Notes: generated by a model from the letters alone, not told the origin. A stretch of 51,124 nucleotides of DNA from Streptococcus suis (GCF_016743335.1 NZ_WCJE01000014.1:1-51124); one strand, 5' to 3'. Numbered from the stretch's first letter, positions 1-8,358 are shown. Numbers and translations are program-made.

Positions 1-168
1 GGAAAGAACTCGACCGAACAAAAAAGAGTTCGTCTTCCCACCCCCGCACAGTTGATTAGGACAGATTTGGAGTGTAAAACACGAACAAATCTGCCAATCA
101 ACCACTGCGCTGAGATGTTGACACGAACTCTGAGAAGTGGCGCTGAGCTTTTTGCTCAGCCTTTTTGT
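1..168 (+). repeat. Structured repeat, copy 1 (truncated on the right)
   Basis: This is a near-identical copy of the sequence at 50451-50615. It contains successive stem-loops: GAACTC pairs with GAGTTC, GTTGATT pairs with AATCAAC, and a terminator-like hairpin GCTGAGC/GCTCAGC is followed by a T-run. In the second copy this last stem reads CTGGGC/GCCCAG, a paired change that supports a selected structure. The left end lies outside the window. The right part merges with the 3' end of the next reverse-strand gene, whose stop codon falls in the hairpin tail. Function unknown; it could be a small structured RNA or a repeat end. Confidence 0.7.
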
Positions 169-815
169 TTGCTTTCCATATTGGGAAGATTGATTTTGTA
201 TTTAATTACCAATAGTCGAATGATTAAAGAAATGGTAAAAATAGTGATGAAGGTTGGAATTTGTGGTAATTTCCAATTTACAACGCAAAGATGATAGAGG
301 ACTCCTGAGAAAAATGCAAGGACAGCATAGACATCTTCTTTAAGAACAATAGGTGTTTCATTGACGAGTAAATCACGGGCGATTCCGCCTCCGACACCTG
401 TCAAAGCTGCCAGAATACCACTGGTTAGAGCGTTTAGCTGGAGAGAGATGCCAGTACTGGCTCCAATGAGGGCGAAGATGGCTAGACCGATTGCATCAAA
501 GATAAGGTTTGTCTGGGAAAGGAAATGAATCATCTTCTTATCAAGTGGTTTGTCCTGCTTTAGATTGATAACAATCAAGTACATGCTAATCGCTACTCCG
601 AGAGATAAATAGATGGCTGTAGGATCAGTCAAGGCAGTAGGAATGCGATTGGCCATCGTATCTCGAATAATTCCCCCACCAACGGCGGTAATGATGCCGA
701 GCAAGCTAATTCCAAAAATATCTAACTTTTTCTTAAATCCTTTTACGGCCCCCGAAATAGCAAATGCGATAGTGCCTATGTAGTTACAAATCATAAGAAA
801 TAAATCGAATTCCAT
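156..815 (-). CDS. TRIC/UPF0126 family membrane protein (YadS/YicG-like)
   Basis: This 219-aa polytopic membrane protein is a member of the trimeric intracellular cation (TRIC) channel-like UPF0126 family. It shows the internal duplication of that family: GGGIIRD at residues 46-52 recurs as GGGIARD at 142-148, each in a block of about three hydrophobic helices. The start at 815 is chosen because AGGAGG-like bases (reverse complement of cctcc at 821-825) precede it; an upstream in-frame codon at 896 has no such site. It is transcribed divergently from pdhA. Its last codons run into the repeat at 1-168, so the C-terminus may have been altered by that insertion. Potassium or other cation conductance is known for bacterial relatives; the substrate here is not known. 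Confidence 0.85.
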   Translation of the reverse strand: MEFDLFLMICNYIGTIAFAISGAVKGFKKKLDIFGISLLGIITAVGGGIIRDTMANRIPTALTDPTAIYLSLGVAISMYLIVINLKQDKPLDKKMIHFLSQTNLIFDAIGLAIFALIGASTGISLQLNALTSGILAALTGVGGGIARDLLVNETPIVLKEDVYAVLAFFSGVLYHLCVVNWKLPQIPTFITIFTISLIIRLLVIKYKINLPNMESKQKG

Positions 816-985
816 AAGAACCTCCGTACCTATATTAACAGAAAGAAAGACGGCGTGCAAGCTTATTTTAAAGTTTGTGAAAAAAGGTTCAAACAAGTAA
901 AGTGAATCTTTTGAGGATTTGTGAAAAAACGCACTAAATCAAGGTTTTCACGAAAATTTCTGTAAAAAGAAAACGGTTCAATTAC

Positions 986-1014
986 TTGCCATTTGTGAAA
1001 TATTGGTCTATCAT
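986..1014 (+). promoter_or_regulatory. Promoter of the pdh operon
   Basis: A TTGCCA -35 at 986-991 and a TATCAT -10 at 1009-1014 are separated by 17 bp, and the pdhA ribosome binding site follows 25 bp later. A loosely cre-like sequence (AGAAAACGGTTCA, about 968-980) lies just upstream, but it matches the consensus poorly. Confidence 0.6.
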
Positions 1015-1047
1015 AGTACAGAAAGAGAAAAACCTTTGGAGGAAATT

Positions 1048-2016
1048 ATGGTATCTATCACAAAAGAACAACATTTGGACATGTTCTTGAAAATGCAACA
1101 AATCCGTGATGTTGATATGAAATTAAACAAATTAGTGCGTCGCGGTTTCGTACAAGGTATGACTCACTTCTCAGTCGGTGAAGAAGCTGCGGCTGTTGGC
1201 CCAATCGCTGGTTTGACAGAGCAGGACATCATCTTCTCACACCACCGTGGTCACGGTCACGTTATTGCAAAAGGTATTGACATCAATGGCATGATGGCTG
1301 AGCTTGCTGGTAAGGCAACAGGTACATCTAAAGGCCGTGGTGGTTCTATGCACTTGGCTAACGTTGAAAAAGGGAACTTTGGTTCAAACGGTATCGTAGG
1401 TGGTGGTTATGCCCTTGCGGTGGGTGCGGCCCTTACGCAACAATACCTTGGTACAGATAATATCGTTATTGCTTTCTCAGGTGATTCAGCTACTAACGAA
1501 GGTTCCTTCCATGAGTCAATGAACTTGGCAGCTGTTTGGAACTTGCCAGTTATCTTCTTCATTACAAACAACCGTTACGGTATTTCAACAGATATTTCTT
1601 ATTCTACAAAGATTCCTCACCTCTACCAACGTGCTGCTGCATACGGTATGCCAGGTCACTATGTTGAAGATGGAAACGACGTGATTGCCGTTTATGAGAA
1701 AATGCAAGAAGTTATCGAGTACGTTCGTGCAGGTAACGGTCCAGCTATGGTCGAAGTTGAATCATACCGCTGGTTTGGTCACTCAACTGCCGATGCAGGT
1801 GTTTACCGTACAAAAGAAGAAGTAAACGAGTGGAAAGCAAAAGACCCACTTAAGAAATACCGCAAATACTTGACAGAGAACAAGATTGCGACTGACGAAG
1901 AATTGGACGCTATTGAAGCACAAGTTGCAGAACAAGTAGAAGCATCTGTGAAATTCGCACAAGAAAGCCCAGATCCAGACATCTCAGTAGCTTATGAGGA
2001 TGTGTTTGTAGATTAA
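1048..2016 (+). CDS. pdhA: Pyruvate/acetoin dehydrogenase E1 component, alpha subunit
   Basis: This thiamine-diphosphate-dependent E1 alpha subunit (322 aa) pairs with the E1 beta subunit encoded next to decarboxylate pyruvate (or acetoin) and acetylate the lipoyl arm of E2. The ThDP/Mg motif runs from GDS (145-147) to NN (174-175), and HRGHG (66-70) sits at the cofactor channel. The start at 1048 follows TTGGAGGAA with good spacing; a TTG 45 bp upstream is in frame but has no ribosome site. It is the first gene of pdhA-B-C-D. Streptococcal genes of this type are often labelled acoA, but in most streptococci they act as the pyruvate dehydrogenase. Length is normal for the family. Confidence 0.95.
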   Translation: MVSITKEQHLDMFLKMQQIRDVDMKLNKLVRRGFVQGMTHFSVGEEAAAVGPIAGLTEQDIIFSHHRGHGHVIAKGIDINGMMAELAGKATGTSKGRGGSMHLANVEKGNFGSNGIVGGGYALAVGAALTQQYLGTDNIVIAFSGDSATNEGSFHESMNLAAVWNLPVIFFITNNRYGISTDISYSTKIPHLYQRAAAYGMPGHYVEDGNDVIAVYEKMQEVIEYVRAGNGPAMVEVESYRWFGHSTADAGVYRTKEEVNEWKAKDPLKKYRKYLTENKIATDEELDAIEAQVAEQVEASVKFAQESPDPDISVAYEDVFVD

Positions 2017-2027
2017 GTAACGAGAAC

Positions 2028-2110
2028 GTTAAAAGGACACAGCGAAAATAGGAAATCAGCCAAGGAAATTGGGATTTCCTGCTGATTTATCTTTTTCGCA
2101 CAGTCCTTAG
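2028..2110 (+). repeat. Intergenic stem-loop element (pdhA-pdhB gap, first)
   Basis: This is a long imperfect hairpin. AAGGAC pairs with GTCCTT at the base, and higher up AAATCAGC pairs with GCTGATTT around a short inner palindrome. The asymmetric core (AAAATAGGAAATC on the left, GATTTATCTTTTT on the right) recurs in the elements at 2139, 5121 and, inverted, 3623. Confidence 0.75.
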
Positions 2111-2138
2111 TTCGAGTACAATTCTAAGTTGTGAGGAC

Positions 2139-2220
2139 GTTAAAGAGGCACAGAAAAATTAGGGAGTCAGCTAGTGATGCGGACATCACTAATGGCTCAT
2201 CTATTTTTCCAAGCCTCTAG
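2139..2220 (+). repeat. Intergenic stem-loop element (pdhA-pdhB gap, second)
   Basis: This has the same architecture as the element just upstream. It begins with GTTAAA, has a basal stem AGAGGC/GCCTCT, a core with AAAAATTAGGGAGTC and CATCTATTTTT, and a terminal palindrome TAGTGATG/CATCACTA. It is followed at 2246-2279 by a further hairpin, AGTTTGACT/AGTCAAACT, that fills the gap up to pdhB. Confidence 0.7.
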
Positions 2221-2387
2221 TCCGAACCCAACTATTAACGTAAGAAGTTTGACTAAGCTCTAAAGAAGCAAGTCAAACTAGGGTAGTTCGAGTAGCTATG
2301 ACGCTTGATTACAATGAAGTAATTGATTAGTTTTCTACATTTTACTTGTTACAGTAAAGATAAATTGATATAAATTAGGAGTAAAAA

Positions 2388-3383
2388 ATGGCTGAAACAA
2401 AAGTAATGGCCTTGCGTGAAGCGATTAACTTGGCTCAAAGCGAAGAAATGCGTAAGGATGAAAAAGTATTTTTGATGGGTGAAGACGTCGGTATCTACGG
2501 CGGTGACTTCGGTACATCTATTGGTATGTTGGACGAGTTTGGTCCAAAACGCGTTCGCGACACGCCTATCTCTGAGGCTGCAATCGCTGGTTCTGCAGTT
2601 GGTGCGGCTCAAACAGGTCTTCGTCCAATCGTTGACTTGACTTTCATGGACTTCATCACAATTGCCCTTGATGCGATTGTTAACCAGGCTGCCAAAACCA
2701 ACTACATGTTTGGTGGTGGCTTGAAAACACCTGTAACCTTCCGTGTGGCATCTGGATCAGGTATCGGTTCAGCGGCACAGCACTCACAATCTCTTGAGGC
2801 ATGGTTGACTCATATCCCAGGTATCAAGGTGGTTGCACCAGGTACTGCTAACGATGCAAAAGGCCTTTTGAAATCATCTATCCTTGATAACAACCCAGTT
2901 ATCTTCTTGGAGCCAAAAGCACTTTATGGTAAAAAAGAAGAAGTCAACTTGGATCCAGATTTCTACATTCCACTTGGTAAGGGTGAAATCAAACGTGAAG
3001 GTACAGATGTAACCATCATTTCATACGGTCGCATGTTGGAACGTGCCTTGAAGGCTGCTGAAGAAGTGGCTGCTGAAGGCATCAGCGTAGAAGTGGTAGA
3101 TCCACGTACCCTTATCCCATTGGATAAAGAATTGATCATCGAATCTGTGAAGAAAACTGGTAAGGTTATCTTGGTCAACGATGCTTACAAAACAGGTGGT
3201 TTCATCGGTGAAATCGCATCGATCATCACAGAAAGCGATGCCTTTGACTATTTGGATGCACCAATTATCCGTATCGCTTCAGACGATGTACCAGTTCCTT
3301 ACGCAAACATTCTTGAAAACGCAGTGTTGCCAAACGTAGAGAAAATCAAAGCGGCAATCTACAAGCAAGTAAACAAGGGTTAA
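2388..3383 (+). CDS. pdhB: Pyruvate/acetoin dehydrogenase E1 component, beta subunit
   Basis: This 331-aa E1 beta subunit carries the transketolase-like pyrimidine-binding and C-terminal domains and completes the E1 active site with PdhA. The catalytic-type glutamate is visible in the TPISE segment (E63), and the GEDVG and SGSGIGSAAQHSQS motifs are typical. The start is supported by TTAGGAG seven bases upstream. The gap to pdhA is 371 bp, very long for an operon partner, and is filled by hairpin repeats. Co-transcription is inferred from order and function. Length and sequence are normal. Confidence 0.95.
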   Translation: MAETKVMALREAINLAQSEEMRKDEKVFLMGEDVGIYGGDFGTSIGMLDEFGPKRVRDTPISEAAIAGSAVGAAQTGLRPIVDLTFMDFITIALDAIVNQAAKTNYMFGGGLKTPVTFRVASGSGIGSAAQHSQSLEAWLTHIPGIKVVAPGTANDAKGLLKSSILDNNPVIFLEPKALYGKKEEVNLDPDFYIPLGKGEIKREGTDVTIISYGRMLERALKAAEEVAAEGISVEVVDPRTLIPLDKELIIESVKKTGKVILVNDAYKTGGFIGEIASIITESDAFDYLDAPIIRIASDDVPVPYANILENAVLPNVEKIKAAIYKQVNKG

Positions 3384-3385
3384 TC

Positions 3386-3492
3386 TTATCGTCATCCGCT
3401 TATCTTTTCTGGCTGTGTTGATTTGGCTTGCCTAACGTCAGTTATGCCTGCACTAAATCGCCTTGTCAGAAAAGCAATCGGAAAGACGATAA
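3386..3492 (+). repeat. Intergenic stem-loop element (pdhB-pdhC gap, first)
   Basis: TTATCGTC at 3386 pairs with GACGATAA at 3485, with an inner stem CTTTTCTG/CAGAAAAG. A smaller palindrome based on TAGAA/TTCTA follows at about 3502-3523. It belongs to the same broad class as the other pdh-operon elements. Confidence 0.65.
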
Positions 3493-3622
3493 CCCTAATA
3501 TGCTAGAAATAAAATGTTCTAGCATGACTAAGAATGCTTGGAAAAGAATTAAGCCACTTCGATTATCGAAGTCTGGTTTGGTTCTTGACAAGGTAAGAGA
3601 CTGAAAGAAAGGAATTGAACCC

Positions 3623-3708
3623 GTCCGGAAAACTCGGAAAAAAGATAAATCGTTACGAAAATCAGGATTTTCGACGATTTCCTAGATTCAGTCGTTTTCT
3701 GTTCGGAC
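3623..3708 (+). repeat. Intergenic stem-loop element (pdhB-pdhC gap, second, inverted)
   Basis: GTCCG pairs with CGGAC at the base, then GAAAAC with GTTTTC, then AAATCGT with ACGATTT, around a palindrome CGAAAATC/GATTTTCG. The core (AAAAAGATAAATCG left, CGATTTCCTAG right) is the reverse complement of the core in the elements at 2028 and 5121, so the family is present in both orientations. The box AGAAAGGAATTGAAC (3606-3620) lies just before it and pdhC starts 14 bp after it. Confidence 0.7.
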
Positions 3709-3722
3709 TTGGTATCTTAATA

Positions 3723-5111
3723 ATGGCTATTGAAATCATTATGCCTAAGCTCGGTGTGGACATGCAAGAAGGTGAAATCATCGAGTGGAAAAAACAAGAG
3801 GGCGATTTTGTCAACGAAGGCGACGTCATCTTGGAAATGATGTCTGACAAGACTAGCATGGAGCTGGAAGCAGAAGAGTCAGGCGTCCTATTAAAAATTG
3901 TTCACGGAAACGGTGCTACCGTTCCTGTAACAGAAGTCATTGCCTACATCGGTGCAGAAGGTGAGACGGTTGAAGCCGGCGCTTCATCTGCTCCTGCTGT
4001 TGAACCAGCAGCGGCTATTGAAGAAGTGCCAGCAGGTCGTACGCCAGTAATCGTTGCTCCTGCAACTGCTGCCAAACCACAAGGTGGTGGCAAGGTTCGT
4101 GCGACTCCAGCAGCACGTAAATTGGCGCGTGAGCTTGGAATTGACTTAGGTCTTGTTCCAGGAACAGGTGCTAACGGTCGTGTCCACAAGGTTGACGTCG
4201 AAGACTTCAAGGGAGCAGCTCCAAAAGCAACTCCGCTTGCAGCCCGTATTGCAGCAGACCAAGGTGTTGACTTGTCAACCCTTACAGGTTCAGGTGTCAA
4301 CGGTAAGATTGTCAAGAACGACGTTCTTGCAGTACTTGCTCCTGCAGCTGTAGAAATTGTTGCGCCAGCACCAAAAGCTGAAGAAAAACCAGCTAAAGAA
4401 TTGCCAGAAGGCGTTGAAATCATCAAGATGAGCCCAATGCGTAAGGCGATTTCAAAAGGTATGGTCAACTCTTACTTGACAGCTCCAACCTTTACGCTTA
4501 ACTACGATATCGATATGACCAACCTCATGGCACTTCGTAAGCAAGTCCTTGAGCCAATCATGAACAAGACTGGTTTGAAAGTGACCTTTACAGACTTGAT
4601 TGGTCTAGCGGTAACGCGTACCTTGATGAAAGAAGAACACCGTTACCTCAATGCGTCATTGATTAATGATGCACAGGAAATCGAGTTGCACAAGTTTGTC
4701 AACCTTGGTATCGCAGTAGGTTTGGATGAAGGCTTGGTGGTGCCAGTTGTTCATGGTGCAGATAAGATGAGCTTGTCCGACTTCGTGGTAGCTTCAAAAG
4801 ATGTCATCAAGAAAGCTCAATCTGGTAAGTTGAAGGGTGCTGAAATGTCAGGTTCCACCTTCTCTATCACCAACTTGGGTATGTTTGGTACTAAAACCTT
4901 TAACCCAATCATCAACCAACCAAACTCAGCAATCCTTGGTGTAGCAACAACTGTTCAAACTCCAGTAGTTATTGATGGTGAAATCAAAATCCGTCCAATT
5001 ATGGCACTATGCTTGACCATTGACCACCGTATCGTTGACGGTATGAATGGTGCTAAGTTCATGGTTGACTTGAAGAACTTGCTGGAAAACCCATTGGAAT
5101 TGTTGATTTAA
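3723..5111 (+). CDS. pdhC: Dihydrolipoyl acetyltransferase, E2 of PDH, with two E3/E1-binding domains
   Basis: This E2 core subunit (462 aa) carries the acetyl group from E1 to CoA. Domain order: lipoyl domain 1-80 with lipoyl lysine K43 in SDKTS; Ala/Pro linker; two tandem peripheral-subunit-binding domains (about 126-162 and 168-206, both with the ATPxAR... GxNGxxxKxDV pattern); linker; catalytic acyltransferase domain from about 230, with the H435/D439 pair in DHRIVDG. The start at 3723 matches the start of PdhD and of E2 lipoyl domains generally, but no Shine-Dalgarno is visible; a hairpin repeat ends only 14 bp upstream. The frame stays open upstream to a TTG at 3615, which I do not favour. 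E2 enzymes usually have one binding domain; the second is notable. Confidence 0.93.
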   Translation: MAIEIIMPKLGVDMQEGEIIEWKKQEGDFVNEGDVILEMMSDKTSMELEAEESGVLLKIVHGNGATVPVTEVIAYIGAEGETVEAGASSAPAVEPAAAIEEVPAGRTPVIVAPATAAKPQGGGKVRATPAARKLARELGIDLGLVPGTGANGRVHKVDVEDFKGAAPKATPLAARIAADQGVDLSTLTGSGVNGKIVKNDVLAVLAPAAVEIVAPAPKAEEKPAKELPEGVEIIKMSPMRKAISKGMVNSYLTAPTFTLNYDIDMTNLMALRKQVLEPIMNKTGLKVTFTDLIGLAVTRTLMKEEHRYLNASLINDAQEIELHKFVNLGIAVGLDEGLVVPVVHGADKMSLSDFVVASKDVIKKAQSGKLKGAEMSGSTFSITNLGMFGTKTFNPIINQPNSAILGVATTVQTPVVIDGEIKIRPIMALCLTIDHRIVDGMNGAKFMVDLKNLLENPLELLI

Positions 5112-5120
5112 GATAAGATG

Positions 5121-5218
5121 CAAAAGGCGTTAAGAAAACCGTATGAAAATAGGAAATCAACGATGTGCCTTGAGGCACGAGGCGATTTATCTTTTTCAAT
5201 AGGTTTTTAGCCTGTGCT
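5121..5218 (+). repeat. Intergenic stem-loop element (pdhC-pdhD gap)
   Basis: GCAAAAGGC and AAAACC near 5121-5141 pair with the AGGTTTTTAGCCTGTGC side ending at 5217. The core is ATAGGAAATC / GATTTATCTTTTT and the terminal palindrome GTGCCTTGAGGCAC. It closely matches the element at 2028-2110. Further small stem-loops (GTTCGTG/CACGAAC at 5260-5282, AGTCC..GGATGcaagCATCC..GGACT at 5304-5338) occupy the rest of the gap. Confidence 0.75.
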
Positions 5219-5379
5219 CAATTTGGTAAAGAGAAAAATAAAGAAAGGATGTAGAACGAGTTCGTGACATTTGAACACGAACTAAATGCTTCGGAATTTA
5301 GATAGTCCGCCTTGGATGCAAGCATCCTACGTTGGACTCCTAAAATTCTGTCGCATTTGACGTTCTTTGTATCATAACT

Positions 5380-7140
5380 ATGGCAATTGAAATTATTATG
5401 CCGAAACTTGGTGTAGATATGCAAGAAGGCGAAATCATCGAGTGGAAAAAACAAGAAGGTGATTTTGTCAACGAAGGTGATGTTATCTTGGAGATGATGT
5501 CAGACAAGACAAGCATGGAATTGGAAGCAGAAGAATCAGGTGTTCTTTTGAAAATCGTTCATGGTAACGGTGCAACGGTTCCTGTAACAGAAGTCATTGC
5601 TTACCTTGGTGCAGAAGGTGAAAAAGTTGAAGTTGATAGCGCACCTGCTCCAGCTGAGGTTGCACAAGCAACTGCTGACTTGAAAGCAGCTGGTTTGGAA
5701 GTACCTGCAGCTCCTGCAGTAGCTCCACAAGCTCCTAAGGCTGAATTGGCAGCGGACGAGTATGACATGGTTGTTGTCGGTGGTGGTCCTGCTGGTTACT
5801 ATGCTGCTATCCGTGGTGCTCAATTAGGCGGTAAAATCGCGATCGTTGAGAAATCAGAATTTGGCGGTACCTGCTTGAACAAGGGCTGTATCCCAACTAA
5901 GACCTACCTTAAAAACGCTGAAATCCTTGACGGTTTGAAGATTGCGGCTGAGCGTGGTATCAACCTTGCTTCAACAAACTATACCGTTGATATGGACAAG
6001 ACAGTTGACTTCAAGAACAAGGTTGTGAAGACCTTGACAGGTGGTGTAGCCGGACTCTTGAAAGCAAACAAGGTAACAATCTTCAACGGTCTTGGTCAAG
6101 TAAACCCTGACAAGACTGTTGTCATCGGCGACAAGGTCATCAAAGGTCGCAGCATCGTTCTTGCAACAGGTTCGAAAGTATCGCGCATCAACATCCCAGG
6201 TATTGATTCTAAGTTGGTATTGACTTCTGATGATATCCTTGACTTGCGTGAAATTCCTAAGTCACTCACTGTTATGGGTGGCGGCGTAGTCGGTGTGGAA
6301 CTTGGTTTGGTTTATGCATCATACGGCACAGAAGTAACAGTTGTTGAGATGGCAGACCGTATCATTCCAGGTATGGACCGCGAAGTGTCTGTTGAATTGC
6401 AAAAAGTCCTTTCTAAGAAAGGTATGAAATTCTTGACATCTGTTGGTGTATCTGAAATCGTTGAAGCCAACAACCAGTTGACCATCAAATTGAACGACGG
6501 CTCAGAAATCGTTTCTGAAAAAGCCCTTCTTTCAATCGGTCGTGTACCACAATTGGCTGGTCTCGAAAATCTTAACCTTGAATTGGACCGCGGTCGTATC
6601 AAGGTAAACGAATATCAAGAAACATCAATCCCAGGTATCTACGCACCAGGTGATGTCAACGGTACTAAGATGTTGGCCCACGCTGCTTACCGTATGGGTG
6701 AAGTGGCAGCTGAAAATGCTATTCACGGTAACCACCACAAAGCGAAGTTGGACTTCACACCAGCAGCGGTTTACACTCACCCAGAAATCGCTATGGTTGG
6801 TTTGACAGAAGACCAGGCTATCGAGAAATACGGTAAAGAAAACATCCTTATCGGTCGCAACAGCTTTACTGGTAACGGTCGTGCTATTGCTTCTAACGAA
6901 GCACACGGTTTCGTAAAAGTTATCGCTGATAAGAAATACCATGAAATCCTTGGTGTTCACATCATCGGTCCAGTTGCAGCTGAAATGATCAACGAAGCAG
7001 CAACCATCATGGAATCTGAGTTGACAGTTGATGACGTGGCAGCATCTATCCACGGTCACCCAACCTTCTCAGAAGTTATGTATGAAGCCTTCCTCGATGT
7101 GCTTGGTGTTGCAATCCACAACCCACCAAAACGTAAATAA
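5380..7140 (+). CDS. pdhD: Dihydrolipoamide dehydrogenase (E3) with N-terminal lipoyl domain
   Basis: This flavoenzyme (586 aa) reoxidises the dihydrolipoyl arm and passes electrons to NAD+. Residues 1-80 form a lipoyl domain (K43) whose first 74 residues are identical to PdhC. An Ala/Pro-rich linker covers about 85-122, and the E3 proper begins near 127 with the FAD motif GGGPAG. The redox disulfide is C165/C170 (GTCLNKGC), the NAD-binding segment is GGGVVGVE, and the catalytic histidine is H560 in HGHPTFSE. Lipoyl-E3 fusions are common in streptococci. No Shine-Dalgarno is visible before the ATG; the preceding bases (TGTATCATAACT) resemble those before pdhC and uvrA. Last gene of the operon. 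Confidence 0.95.
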   Translation: MAIEIIMPKLGVDMQEGEIIEWKKQEGDFVNEGDVILEMMSDKTSMELEAEESGVLLKIVHGNGATVPVTEVIAYLGAEGEKVEVDSAPAPAEVAQATADLKAAGLEVPAAPAVAPQAPKAELAADEYDMVVVGGGPAGYYAAIRGAQLGGKIAIVEKSEFGGTCLNKGCIPTKTYLKNAEILDGLKIAAERGINLASTNYTVDMDKTVDFKNKVVKTLTGGVAGLLKANKVTIFNGLGQVNPDKTVVIGDKVIKGRSIVLATGSKVSRINIPGIDSKLVLTSDDILDLREIPKSLTVMGGGVVGVELGLVYASYGTEVTVVEMADRIIPGMDREVSVELQKVLSKKGMKFLTSVGVSEIVEANNQLTIKLNDGSEIVSEKALLSIGRVPQLAGLENLNLELDRGRIKVNEYQETSIPGIYAPGDVNGTKMLAHAAYRMGEVAAENAIHGNHHKAKLDFTPAAVYTHPEIAMVGLTEDQAIEKYGKENILIGRNSFTGNGRAIASNEAHGFVKVIADKKYHEILGVHIIGPVAAEMINEAATIMESELTVDDVAASIHGHPTFSEVMYEAFLDVLGVAIHNPPKRK

Positions 7141-7143
7141 TAG

Positions 7144-7350
7144 CATTCAGTTTATCTTTTATTACTTCGTTAACTCGATATGCCGTACTCTGCAGAAGCG
7201 ACTTGCCTCGCAAGTCCTATTTCCAACCTAGAACAGCCTTGAGGCTGTTCTAGCAACCTGCATCTTTTGATGCGAACGCAGTTCGCCTTATTTCCAACCT
7301 CCAACTATCTCCCAGATAATTGGAGCTAGTACTAAAAGCAAACTGAAATG
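7144..7350 (+). repeat. MITE-like element with terminal inverted repeats and hairpin cassettes, copy A
   Basis: The left end (7144-7166) and the reverse complement of the right end (7325-7350) match imperfectly around CAGTTT..CTTTTA.TACT. Inside are five small palindromes: GACTTGCctcGCAAGTC, AGAACAGCC/GGCTGTTCT, CATC/GATG, GCGAACgcaGTTCGC and CCAACTATCT/AGATAATTGG. Spacers such as CTATTTCCAACCT separate some of them. The same ends and the same last hairpin occur in the element at 50412-50931. No coding sequence is evident. Confidence 0.7.
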
Positions 7351-7359
7351 CTAACATCT

Positions 7360-7388
7360 AAAAGAAAGTCCATGTGACTTTCTTTTTT
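7360..7388 (+). terminator. Rho-independent terminator of the pdh operon
   Basis: The stem AAAAGAAAGTC / GACTTTCTTTT has a five-base loop and ends in a T-run. Confidence 0.8.
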
Positions 7389-7487
7389 GTATGTTCATAG
7401 TATAGTATTAGTCTGTCGCAGTTTTTGACTGTTATTTGATAGAAAAACAGACTATACTTGTAGTAGAAAAAGGCAAGGAGAATAAAG

Positions 7488-8333
7488 ATGCGCAAGATTA
7501 TATTTTTAGATGTAGACGGGACCTTGGTTGACTATCATAATCGGATTCCAGAATCTGCCATTCGTGCTATTCGGCAGGCTAGAGAAAATGGACACTTGGT
7601 TTATGTCTGTACAGGTCGAAGTCGGGCGGAAATGCAACCAGAACTATGGGAGATTGGTCTTGACGGAATGATTGGTGGCAACGGCTCTTATGTCGAGCAT
7701 CAAGGTCAGGTGGTCATGCACCAAGTTATTTCAAAAGATGATAGTCGAGCGATTGTAGAATGGCTTCACGAACGTGGTTTGGAATTTTATCTGGAAAGCA
7801 ACAACGGTCTCTTTGCAAGTGAGAATTTCCGTGAACGTGCTCGTGAAACCCTGCGGATCTATTCCATGAATAAAGGAAAAACAGCAGAAGAAGTGGCCGA
7901 TCAGGAAGTAGAAGACGTTATACACGGCTTGATTTTTGATGGTCAACTCTACCGCAATGACCTCAACAAAGTCAGTTTTGTGCTCGATTCCTACCAGGAC
8001 CACTTGGATTCCAAGCAAGCCTTTCCGCAACTGGTCGCAAACACCTGGGGAGGTCGCGGGGAGTCAGCTCTCTTTGGTGACTTGGGGGTGAGAGACATCG
8101 ACAAGGCCCATGCAATTTCTGTATTGCTGGACCACTTAGGAGCTAGTCAGGCAGACTCTATCGCCTTTGGTGATGCTAAAATTGATATTTCCATGCTGGA
8201 CTATTGTGCTGTTGGTGTTGCTATGGGAAATGGCGGAGCGGAAATCTTGGCTATGGCAGATATGATAACGGACGATGTAGAAGAAGACGGCCTCTACAAT
8301 GCCTTTGAAAAGTTGGGACTACTTAAACAGTAG
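7488..8333 (+). CDS. Cof-type HAD-IIB family sugar-phosphate phosphatase
   Basis: This 281-aa HAD-superfamily phosphatase contains the nucleophile motif DVDGT at residues 8-12, a cap domain in the middle, and the C-terminal Mg-binding motif GDAKID. The C2-type cap and Cof-like sequence point to phosphorylated sugars, flavin or PLP-type substrates, but the true substrate cannot be read from the sequence. The start has AAGGAG eight bases upstream. The gene is flanked by terminators or antiterminators, so it appears to be monocistronic; its position before licT may suggest a role in sugar-phosphate homeostasis. Confidence 0.88.
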   Translation: MRKIIFLDVDGTLVDYHNRIPESAIRAIRQARENGHLVYVCTGRSRAEMQPELWEIGLDGMIGGNGSYVEHQGQVVMHQVISKDDSRAIVEWLHERGLEFYLESNNGLFASENFRERARETLRIYSMNKGKTAEEVADQEVEDVIHGLIFDGQLYRNDLNKVSFVLDSYQDHLDSKQAFPQLVANTWGGRGESALFGDLGVRDIDKAHAISVLLDHLGASQADSIAFGDAKIDISMLDYCAVGVAMGNGGAEILAMADMITDDVEEDGLYNAFEKLGLLKQ

Positions 8334-8358
8334 CCCTCAGAATAAATTATTGAACCAC

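Noticed and set aside
52..294. 80-aa forward frame at the left end
   Set aside because: It runs through the structured repeat and the end of the reverse TRIC gene; it has no ribosome site.
3944..4468. 174-aa reverse open frame opposite pdhC
   Set aside because: It is the shadow of the Ala/Pro-rich linker region, which has few stop codons on the other strand.
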